The position numbers and the translations under genes are program-made. A stretch of 7,060 nt of DNA from Anaerolineae bacterium (GTDB lineage: Bacteria > Chloroflexota > Anaerolineae > 4572-78). This document shows, piece by piece, positions 1 through 5,890 of this stretch. The notes beneath the pieces are model-generated. The model was not told where the DNA came from. It did no database searches and was given only the letters and a program-made list of their open reading frames with translations. The first letter of the stretch is position 1. Every line of letters starts with the position of its first letter. The stretch covers positions 8,564 through 15,623 of the forward strand of contig JALVZI010000050.1 in assembly GCA_027022125.1 (NCBI GenBank), read 5' to 3'.

Positions 1-957
1 TGCCAGCGCGTTGGAGTTTCCGGGGGGGCAAAGCATTGCCGTTTGATTGTTTGTCAAAAAGTTTTTATTGGCGGGGGAGTCGGCGGCTATTACGGTTTTT
101 GCCATTGCCAGCATTTGATAGATTTTTCCCGGTACAACCCGTGTTGCCTTTGGACTGGTACCAAAGTGTCCGCCCAAACAAATATCTGCAGATGCAATAT
201 GATTTGCCAGTTTTTTCAATGGTACCGGCGGTAGAAAATCAATATTTTCTAGAGATAACTTTCGGGCGAGGGCAATTGTTGCGTCAAAGGTTTGTCCCCG
301 TCCAATCATTTTAAAGCGGATGGGTTCGTTTTTTAACAGTGCGGCTGCTTTGACAATTACATCTGTGCCGTGCAACGGAAGATATGAACCGTAGAAAAGT
401 ACTGTTGTCTCACCGGTTATCTCTGTTTCGATATGTTGGGGATGGAAAATCTGCTCGTTGCATCCCACTGGTAGCGAAAATAGTTTTTTTGCAGGAATAC
501 CGAACGTTTCAGAGAAATATCGGCTGTGCTGTGGTGTGTCTAACAGAACCGCAGAAGCAAAACGGCAAGCCGTTTTATCGAGCCAAAAAGCCAGTCGCCC
601 GGCTATGGAATTGCCGGAAATCCGTTTTCGGTCTTCAATCAGCGTGTCATAAGTGGATAAAAAAGCATCAAATAAAATGAGGGTGCGGGTGAGTAATCCG
701 AGCGGCAACATTAACAGATGTCCGTAAAAGCCCACCACAATTATATCATACCGTTGGGTGAAGTTCTGCCACAGTGCTTTTATGGCGAAAATGAAGCTTC
801 GCCATAAAATTGAACCGGACCCCGTAGTGCCAATAATATCCACATTGCCTATTTCAGACAACGCGCGTATGATTACGTCGTTTCGAGTGTAATCAATCTC
901 GCGCCCGGATACGAATAGAATGTGAGGTGGTTGTACACTTTTTGTTTGATGTGCCAT
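1..957 (-). CDS. GT4-family glycosyltransferase, C-terminus cut by window edge
   Basis: The minus strand is open without a stop from the ATG at 957 to base 1, giving 319 residues; the C-terminal end lies outside the window. The protein probably transfers a sugar from a nucleotide-sugar donor during surface polysaccharide or glycolipid synthesis, at the cytoplasmic face. Visible landmarks are a first beta strand HILFVSGR (12-19), the linker-like strand VLFYGSYLPLHG (186-197) that opens the C-terminal Rossmann domain, RFKMIGRGQ (214-222), FLPPVPL (241-247), and the donor-site stretch at 260-296 with FGTSP, VVPGKIYQMLAMAKTVIAAD and SPA. In the classical GT4 E-x7-E motif the second Glu would sit near Q281; this K-x-Y-Q variant occurs in many GT4 enzymes. 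No Shine-Dalgarno is seen before the ATG, and no GTG, TTG or ATG alternative lies in the first 19 codons. It is divergent from the GT2 gene at 959. The family is fairly sure; the sugar is unknown. Confidence 0.88.
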   Translation of the reverse strand, partial: MAHQTKSVQPPHILFVSGREIDYTRNDVIIRALSEIGNVDIIGTTGSGSILWRSFIFAIKALWQNFTQRYDIIVVGFYGHLLMLPLGLLTRTLILFDAFLSTYDTLIEDRKRISGNSIAGRLAFWLDKTACRFASAVLLDTPQHSRYFSETFGIPAKKLFSLPVGCNEQIFHPQHIETEITGETTVLFYGSYLPLHGTDVIVKAAALLKNEPIRFKMIGRGQTFDATIALARKLSLENIDFLPPVPLKKLANHIASADICLGGHFGTSPKATRVVPGKIYQMLAMAKTVIAADSPANKNFLTNNQTAMLCPPGNSNALA

Positions 958-958
958 T

Positions 959-1882
959 ATGAATTTTGAAAAGATTTTTGCAGTAATTGTAAATTGGAAT
1001 TTAAAAGATGATACAATTGCGTGCCTCCGGTCGTTATTGAAAGCGGGTTTGTTTGCACGGAACATAGTTTTAGTTGATAATGGTTCACGCGATAATATCG
1101 TTTCGGGCATCCAAACTGTTTATCCCGATATTACAATCATCAAAAACAAACAAAATTTTGGATTTGCCGTTGCCAACAATATTGGCATAACCTATGCACT
1201 CGAACAATCGGCGGAATGGGTATTTTTGCTTAACAACGATACCATTGTCGCGCCGAACATTCTCGCAGAAATCCAACGGGTTCATAGAAGCACGCAAGCA
1301 AGTGTGTATGGTCCGCAAATTCGGTATTTCGATGAACCGGAACGCATTTGGTATTTGGGTGATATTCACATCCCCGGTACGCTTTTCACTCGCAGTTTGC
1401 AAAAAGATAGACTGGCGAGCGTTACTTTACCCGATGCCATACCGGTTGATTTTGTGAGCGGTTGCGGCGCGCTCATTCACCGAAAGGTGTTTGAAACAGT
1501 CGGAATGTTCAACCCGACGTTTTTTATGTATGGTGAAGATGCCGATTTGATGTGGCGTATTCGTCGTGCCGGTTTTCGGATTATTGCGGTGCCAAATGCG
1601 GTGATGTGGCATAAAGTATCGCGTTCCGCAGGGAAAGATTCTCCCGCGACGCGGTACTGGAAAACTCGCAACCAGATACGATTTTACCGCCTTCATACTC
1701 GCGGTGCAAAAAGGGGATTGATGTTTGTGTTATCCACCTTACGGGCTGTTGTTTTTGTTGTGAAAGATATTTTGTTGTGGCGCAAACAATTACTTACCCC
1801 TTTATACCATGGTTGGGCGGATGGTTGGTGGCATAAAGAAAATTTTGCCGAGGTATATCAATATGGAAAAAGTTCGGTGTAA
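959..1882 (+). CDS. GT2-family glycosyltransferase, rhamnosyltransferase-like (COG1216 type)
   Basis: This 307-residue, full-length inverting GT-A enzyme probably adds a sugar (rhamnose is typical of relatives) to a growing surface glycan in the cytoplasm. Motifs in order: VIVNWN (9-14), VDNGS (39-43) for nucleotide binding, NFGFAVANN (66-74), the metal-site stretch LLNNDT (90-95) in place of a strict DxD, DFVSGCGALIHR (164-175), and the acceptor/catalytic segment FFMYGEDADLMWRIRRAGF (188-206), with the likely catalytic base in GEDAD and H218 after it. The C-terminal 60 residues are basic and Trp-rich with one hydrophobic stretch (about 254-274), suggesting membrane association. The ATG at 959 is the only sensible start, because the upstream frame closes at 947-949; there is no clear ribosome site. 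The end overlaps the methyltransferase start by 20 bases, which points to one transcript. The family is secure and the sugar specificity is not. Confidence 0.93.
   Translation: MNFEKIFAVIVNWNLKDDTIACLRSLLKAGLFARNIVLVDNGSRDNIVSGIQTVYPDITIIKNKQNFGFAVANNIGITYALEQSAEWVFLLNNDTIVAPNILAEIQRVHRSTQASVYGPQIRYFDEPERIWYLGDIHIPGTLFTRSLQKDRLASVTLPDAIPVDFVSGCGALIHRKVFETVGMFNPTFFMYGEDADLMWRIRRAGFRIIAVPNAVMWHKVSRSAGKDSPATRYWKTRNQIRFYRLHTRGAKRGLMFVLSTLRAVVFVVKDILLWRKQLLTPLYHGWADGWWHKENFAEVYQYGKSSV
1850..1854 (+). promoter_or_regulatory. Shine-Dalgarno that fixes the methyltransferase start
   Basis: GAGGT sits inside the 3' end of the GT2 gene, with eight bases between it and the ATG at 1863. It supports that ATG over the in-frame ATGs at 1809 and 1821, which would add N-terminal residues with no family match (MVGRMVGGIKK...) ahead of the cysteine knuckle. 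Confidence 0.7.
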
Positions 1883-2792
1883 TTTGTGTGATAGCGATAA
1901 ATTTACAGAAGTATATACTCTTCAAGATTATCTTTTGGAACGACCAAACATACTTACAACATTGGTGCAATGTGATAATTGTGGATTAATTTATCAAAAC
2001 CCCCGTCCATCGGCAGTAGAAATGGACCAACATTATCCTGACGAGTATGAACCATACGAAAATTTGGGGGAATCAAAAAAAACATGGTTGTTGCGAAAAG
2101 CTATCGAGTACGGTTTGGCTAAGCGGGCAAAATTTGTAACAAAACATAGAAAAACTGGGCGATTGTTAGATGTGGGTTGTGCTACGGGAGAGTTTTTGAG
2201 TGCAATGCGTTTACAAGAAGACTGGGAACTTTATGGTGTAGAGCCAAATGCTCGCGTTGCATCTATTGCATCACATAATACTGGTGCGAATGTGTTTATT
2301 GGTACACTTGAACAAGCACAATTTGCAAAAGATTATTTTGATGTTGTTACTATGTGGGATGTACTGGAACATGTATATAATCCACAGAAGACATTAGATG
2401 AAATTTTTCGAATACTCAAACCAGACGGATTGTTGATAATACGTGTACCCAACGGTTCTAGTTTTCAGGCAAAAATTTTTGGAAAATTCTGGGCTGGATT
2501 AGATGCCCCCCGCCATCTGTATGTTTTTTCTCTTAAAACATTGTCGACAATGTTGTCAAGATCAGGGTTTGAGATAGTTGACTCATCTTTTAACTCTGCA
2601 AGTTATCTGATACTTGTATTGAGCTTTCGTTTTTGGATGGTTGATCGAGGCATAAAAAAAACTATACAAGAGCGGGTACTGAAAATTCTTAATCACCCTA
2701 TTAGTAGACTTATCTCTGCACCTTGGTTTTATATTGCGGGTTTTTTTGTGAGAGGTCCATCTATGATTGTGACAGCGCGACGTTCACGGTAA
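1863..2792 (+). CDS. class I SAM-dependent methyltransferase with N-terminal Cys4 knuckle
   Basis: The protein has 309 residues from the ATG at 1863; a longer in-frame start at 1809 exists but has no ribosome site. It likely methylates a sugar or another group of the surface glycan built by its neighbours. An N-terminal knuckle, C6-x2-C9 and C37-x2-C40 with YQNPRPS following, is typical of the Methyltransf_23 family that starts with a small zinc-binding module. The Rossmann core shows motif I LLDVGCATGEF (101-111), the acidic end of strand 2 at GVEPNA (125-130), motif II around FDVVTMWDVLEHV (159-171), and the post-motif LKPDGLLIIRVPN (185-197). APRHLYVFS (215-223) is also common in this family. 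The C-terminus (about 245-300) is hydrophobic and basic, so membrane contact is possible. It is translationally linked to the GT2 gene by a 20-base overlap. The substrate is unknown; O-methylation of a sugar is a guess from context. Confidence 0.92.
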   Translation: MEKVRCNLCDSDKFTEVYTLQDYLLERPNILTTLVQCDNCGLIYQNPRPSAVEMDQHYPDEYEPYENLGESKKTWLLRKAIEYGLAKRAKFVTKHRKTGRLLDVGCATGEFLSAMRLQEDWELYGVEPNARVASIASHNTGANVFIGTLEQAQFAKDYFDVVTMWDVLEHVYNPQKTLDEIFRILKPDGLLIIRVPNGSSFQAKIFGKFWAGLDAPRHLYVFSLKTLSTMLSRSGFEIVDSSFNSASYLILVLSFRFWMVDRGIKKTIQERVLKILNHPISRLISAPWFYIAGFFVRGPSMIVTARRSR

Positions 2793-2854
2793 AATATGGA
2801 ACCCAATTGTGTGTTAATGTTGATTTTCAGAATTGAAATGACAAGTGAGTTTGT

Positions 2855-3781
2855 ATGATTCCCGAAACAAGTGAGGTAAAAACAAAAAGAAGTATGTCAG
2901 TAATTTTTGGGATAGGTATGCTTCTTTTGTCGATTGGAATATTGAGTGCACTCATTTATCCCCAAAGAGAGTTATTGATCTCACAAAAATGGGATATTCA
3001 TTGGAATGCCGTTTGGTTTACTTTCGGTATATTTACAATTGCTTTGCTTGTGGTAGCATTAATTTGGTCATGGATTATGAATGTAACAGGTAGCAAACTG
3101 CCATTATTGATGCACTTACGGATATACCTTGTTTCGCATCTGGCACGACGACTTCCCGGTACAGTATGGTATGTTGCTAGTCGGGTAGTTCTTTATGGAC
3201 AAGAAGGCATTCGTACGAGACCCGTTGTTGTTGCTAGCGGTGTAGAGTTGTTGGTAATGATGGTATCTGGGATTATCATCAGTTTGGTTTTTGCAACATC
3301 TATTATCACAAACTATGGTGTTGGACTTGGCTGGTTTGCAGTACTTTCAATAGTCGGAATAGGGCTGCTTCACCCGAAGACAATAAGGGTTTTACTTAAA
3401 AAAACTAAAGTTGAATTTCCCCAATCAATTCAGATGTTGCAAGTTGTACAATGGATTACTGCTTACATTGTTGTATGGGTACTGGGTGGATTAGTACTCT
3501 TTGGTGTAGCCAATATTGTATCTGATATAGATTGGATGTTCCTCCCTTATTTAATAGGATGTTGGAGTCTTGTAGGTGTTGTGTCTACGAGTTTATTTTT
3601 CTTACCTAGTAACTTAGGTGTAACAGAAGTGGGATTGAGTTTATTACTTTCAAAGATAGTTCCATCACCCATTGCAGTAGTGATAGCATTGTTAGTAAGA
3701 TTGTTACTGGTTGCTTTTGAAATTTTTTGGGCGGGCATCGTATTTATATTAGAGAGGAGGCGTTCAATAATTTCACCGTAG
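2855..3781 (+). CDS. polytopic membrane protein, LPG-synthase-TM / UPF0104 flippase-like family
   Basis: This 308-residue protein has about seven or eight hydrophobic segments (near 14-35, 52-75, 127-149, 156-173, 200-222, 228-250, 271-300). The family signatures are SHLARRLPGTVWYVASR (94-110), the ARR.PG.xW loop typical of lysylphosphatidylglycerol-synthase transmembrane domains, and FLPSNLGVTEVGLSLLLSK (249-267) followed by R282 in the next helix. It lacks the cytosolic aminoacyl-transfer domain of MprF, so it is not a lipid-lysylating enzyme. Stand-alone members lie in many glycan loci and are thought to move or handle lipid-linked intermediates in the inner membrane, but the exact activity is not settled. 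It follows the methyltransferase after 62 bases with no terminator seen, so co-transcription is likely. The start region is only weakly supported by GTGAG at 2845-2849. The family call is confident; the 'flippase' role is an inference. Confidence 0.88.
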   Translation: MIPETSEVKTKRSMSVIFGIGMLLLSIGILSALIYPQRELLISQKWDIHWNAVWFTFGIFTIALLVVALIWSWIMNVTGSKLPLLMHLRIYLVSHLARRLPGTVWYVASRVVLYGQEGIRTRPVVVASGVELLVMMVSGIIISLVFATSIITNYGVGLGWFAVLSIVGIGLLHPKTIRVLLKKTKVEFPQSIQMLQVVQWITAYIVVWVLGGLVLFGVANIVSDIDWMFLPYLIGCWSLVGVVSTSLFFLPSNLGVTEVGLSLLLSKIVPSPIAVVIALLVRLLLVAFEIFWAGIVFILERRRSIISP

Positions 3782-3885
3782 CTCTTATGGAATTTGAGCA
3801 TCATCGTAGAATTAATCGCATTGGAGTATTGAATATCTTACCAAACGAACTTAAAGTATACTCAAATATAAAACATATTTAAAGC

Positions 3886-3891
3886 AAGGAG
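3886..3891 (+). promoter_or_regulatory. strong Shine-Dalgarno for the surface repeat protein
   Basis: AAGGAG lies seven bases before the ATG at 3899. It is the best ribosome site in the window and suggests high translation of the secreted protein. The 117-base gap before it (3782-3898) is AT-rich. It holds a TATACT at 3857-3862 that could be a -10 box, but no -35 at good spacing, and a 6-bp inverted repeat GAGTAT/ATACTC (3824-3829 and 3858-3863). A separate promoter for the downstream gene is plausible but unproven. Confidence 0.8.
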
Positions 3892-3898
3892 AAATTGT

Positions 3899-5212
3899 AT
3901 GAAGATAGTAAAAATTTTCGGTTCTGTTTTGTTGCTGGTAGTAGTTGTGGCATCTTTGGCATTTGCTCAAGGTAAATTTTCATATACCTCTGGGTTTATG
4001 GTACAAAATTTAGAGTCCACGGATGCCAATATTAGCATAACTTACTATAATCCTGATGGTTCCGTCGATGCAAGTGCGACTGATACCATTCCTGCCAGTA
4101 GTTCAAAAAATTATTTTCCAATTGGTTCATCTGATGGATTTGATGGTTCGGTAGTCATATCTTCAGACCGGCAAGTTGGTGCGGTTGTGAATGTGTTAAG
4201 CACAGATTACAATGAATCCGCGTCCTATCTTGGTGCTTCTAACAGTGCAACTACAGTACAACTTCCTCTGTTAATGAAAGGAAATAGTGGTTATGATACA
4301 TGGTTCAACATCCAGAACACAGGAAGTAGTACCACCAATGTCACAGTTAATTACAGTGATGGATTGACTGCTACTGCAACAATTGCTGCTGGCGCCTCTG
4401 CCTCATTTTACCAAGCCAACGAGTCTCATACAGATAAGGTTTTTTCAGCTATCGTGACTAGCGACAGTCAACCTATTGCGGCTACTGTCTTGGAAGAAGA
4501 TCCGTCAGTAATGTTCGCATACAGTGGGCTTACTTCAGGCAGTACTACTCCTGTGATGCCTTTGATTAATGCGAATAATGCAGGTTATATCACTGGCGTG
4601 CAAATTTTGAATGGTGGAAGTTCTTCAACAGACGTAACTGTGTCATATACTCCATCCGATGCAGGCACAGCCTGTACCGAAACGCAAACCATCCCTGCTG
4701 GTCAATCAGCTACCTTCGCACTGTATGCCTTTGCAGATAGCGGTGCGCAAAGCAATACCACGACAACTTGCGTTGCCAATGAACGATTTGTTGGTTCCGC
4801 GAAGGTAACAGGCAACAGCACTAACCAACCTTTAACATCCATCGTTAACCAGTTAAAGCCAGGGGTGAACGGGGAAGCTTATGTGGCTTTTGACCCCGCA
4901 TCTGCAACTGATACGGTTATGTTGCCATTGATAATGGATCGCAATAGTGGGTTCTTTACGGGATTTAATGTTATGAATGTGGGTTCGTCGGCAACTGTTA
5001 ATTGTACGTTTACTAATTCATCTGTGACTGTATCCCACACATTGAATACGGATGAGGCATTTACGGAAATTCAAAATGGAGCCATTGCAGATGGATATGT
5101 TGGTTCTGCAACTTGTACGGCAACTTCTGGTGGTAAGTTGTTAGCAGTAGTCAATGAATTAAAGACCAGTAGTGTGGATAACCTTCTTGTATATGAAGGT
5201 ATTTCTAAATAA
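3899..5212 (+). CDS. secreted surface protein of four tandem Ig-like beta-sandwich repeats
   Basis: This 437-residue protein has a textbook Sec signal peptide: MKIVKIFG, hydrophobic 9-20, and an A-F-A site before Q24. The mature part is almost all beta-strand, rich in Ser, Thr, Asn, Gly and Val, and built of four related units of about 80-100 residues: 28-104 (shortened at its start), 120-199, 218-320 and 340-422. A unit begins LPLxM...NSGxxTxFNVxNxGSS, continues with TVxYS..., then a turn such as IPAGxSATF, and ends with VGSAxVTS...QPIxAxVNxL. Similar uncharacterised repeat proteins are, from my memory, frequent in Chloroflexota. Cysteines occur only in unit 3 (C259, C291) and unit 4 (C369, C406), so a disulfide in each is possible. 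There is no C-terminal anchor, sortase motif or transmembrane segment, so it is released or held by other surface material. Its position amid glycan genes makes it a possible glycosylated or cell-coat protein (inference). No enzyme motif is seen. Confidence 0.85.
   Translation: MKIVKIFGSVLLLVVVVASLAFAQGKFSYTSGFMVQNLESTDANISITYYNPDGSVDASATDTIPASSSKNYFPIGSSDGFDGSVVISSDRQVGAVVNVLSTDYNESASYLGASNSATTVQLPLLMKGNSGYDTWFNIQNTGSSTTNVTVNYSDGLTATATIAAGASASFYQANESHTDKVFSAIVTSDSQPIAATVLEEDPSVMFAYSGLTSGSTTPVMPLINANNAGYITGVQILNGGSSSTDVTVSYTPSDAGTACTETQTIPAGQSATFALYAFADSGAQSNTTTTCVANERFVGSAKVTGNSTNQPLTSIVNQLKPGVNGEAYVAFDPASATDTVMLPLIMDRNSGFFTGFNVMNVGSSATVNCTFTNSSVTVSHTLNTDEAFTEIQNGAIADGYVGSATCTATSGGKLLAVVNELKTSSVDNLLVYEGISK
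3980..5164 (+). repeat. four diverged tandem domain repeats coded within the surface protein
   Basis: The units lie at about 3980-4210, 4256-4495, 4550-4858 and 4916-5164. The shared protein pattern is [P]LxM/N-NxGY/F-x-TG/WF-N/Q-x-xNxGSS, with a closing hydrophobic VVN/ATV-x-L strand. Units 2, 3 and 4 keep the opening PL[LI][MN] strand and unit 1 has lost it. The repeats are clear at protein level but diverged in DNA, which suggests old duplication rather than a recent slippage event. Confidence 0.75.
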
Positions 5213-5249
5213 CATCACATAATATTTCTCTGAATATCTGCATGATAGA

Positions 5250-5282
5250 ATTAAGGGGCGGCTTGCATAGTCGCCCCTTAAT
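5250..5282 (+). terminator. hairpin after the surface protein, probable terminator
   Basis: ATTAAGGGGCG at 5250-5260 pairs perfectly with CGCCCCTTAAT at 5272-5282 around an 11-base loop. The 11-bp stem with a GC-rich core lies 38 bases after the stop at 5212. The tail after it (AAATCCTTTATAT) is only partly T-rich, so it is not an ideal rho-independent terminator; it may also protect the 3' end of the mRNA. Its place at the end of a strongly translated gene supports the call. Confidence 0.65.
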
Positions 5283-5288
5283 AAATCC

Positions 5289-5296
5289 TTTATATA
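5289..5296 (+). promoter_or_regulatory. possible -10 box for a leaderless lipoprotein transcript
   Basis: TTTATATA ends seven bases before the ATG at 5304, the spacing expected for a -10 element of a leaderless mRNA, and there is no Shine-Dalgarno between it and the start. No good -35 is seen, and the upstream hairpin occupies that place. This is a tentative site read only from spacing and AT content. Confidence 0.25.
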
Positions 5297-5303
5297 ACCA
5301 CCA

Positions 5304-5882
5304 ATGCTAACGAACCTTATGAGAAAAATCACTAACATTTATATTTACTTTTTTGTTTTGATTACGTTAATTGCATGTTCGTCCATTCCAGAAAAAAATC
5401 CCACAGAGGTAGTAGCACCAACTTCAACTTCAACAGCATCTGTATTACCATTTACATCGCCTGTAACGGGTGTTTCAAATAATGTGGTGTCGCCCGTACA
5501 AACACCGGTATCTGCTACAAGTATTCCTGACAGAAAAATTGCGGTGACAGGAGCAATTTTCTTAGTACAAAATGGCGAAAAATACCCCTATACGGGTGCA
5601 ATTTTGTACCTTGCCAAAACGATTGTTGACTCAAATGGCAACGAAAGTTTTATAGCAATGGATAGAATTAACTCGCCTAGGACAATCGCAGATGAGAATG
5701 GACAATTTATTTTCTCGGATGTACCAGAAGGAAATTATGGCTTGGTTTTGGATGTTATCCGAGATTCATATTTTTTGCATTATCCTGAAACAAATGAACC
5801 GATTTTAGTGTCTATTAATGACGACAAACCTGTTGATTTAGGCGAATTGGTTTTTGATAACTTGCCGGTAAGTATCAAATAA
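5304..5882 (+). CDS. lipoprotein with Ser/Thr/Pro linker and transthyretin-like domain
   Basis: This 192-residue protein has a lipoprotein signal: positive MRK, a hydrophobic stretch YIYFFVLITLI, and the lipobox L-I-A-C with C25 to be acylated, followed by SS. Residues 26-75 form a disordered linker rich in Thr, Ser, Pro and Val. Residues 77-188 look like a carboxypeptidase-regulatory or prealbumin-like beta-sandwich, with YPYTGAILYLAK (94-105), SPRTIADENGQFIFSDVPEGNYGLVLD (124-150) and the closing DLGELVFDN (178-186). Such domains bind or stabilise and carry no catalytic residues. The protein should sit on the outer face of the cytoplasmic membrane. The start may be the ATG at 5304 or the one at 5319, which gives the more usual MRK opening; neither has a ribosome site. 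It comes right after a terminator-like hairpin and eight bases before the last GT2. The cargo or partner is unknown. Confidence 0.82.
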   Translation: MLTNLMRKITNIYIYFFVLITLIACSSIPEKNPTEVVAPTSTSTASVLPFTSPVTGVSNNVVSPVQTPVSATSIPDRKIAVTGAIFLVQNGEKYPYTGAILYLAKTIVDSNGNESFIAMDRINSPRTIADENGQFIFSDVPEGNYGLVLDVIRDSYFLHYPETNEPILVSINDDKPVDLGELVFDNLPVSIK

Positions 5883-5890
5883 CGTTCAAT

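Noticed and set aside
36..680. Plus-strand open frames of 63-98 codons opposite the GT4 gene
   Set aside because: They run antisense to a continuous minus-strand GT4 frame with clear family motifs, and their own products show no domain or signal.
1809..1862. Longer N-terminus for the methyltransferase from ATG 1809
   Set aside because: The extra 18 residues match no family feature and have no ribosome site, while GAGGT precedes ATG 1863 at ideal spacing.
3547..3804. Minus-strand 85-codon frame at the end of the membrane-protein gene
   Set aside because: It mirrors the coding sequence of the LPG-synthase-TM-like protein, has no ribosome site, and its product has no recognisable motif.
3899..5212. 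CRISPR-like or satellite reading of the repeats in the surface gene
   Set aside because: The repetition is at protein level with diverged DNA and unequal unit lengths, so it is a domain repeat and not a DNA array.
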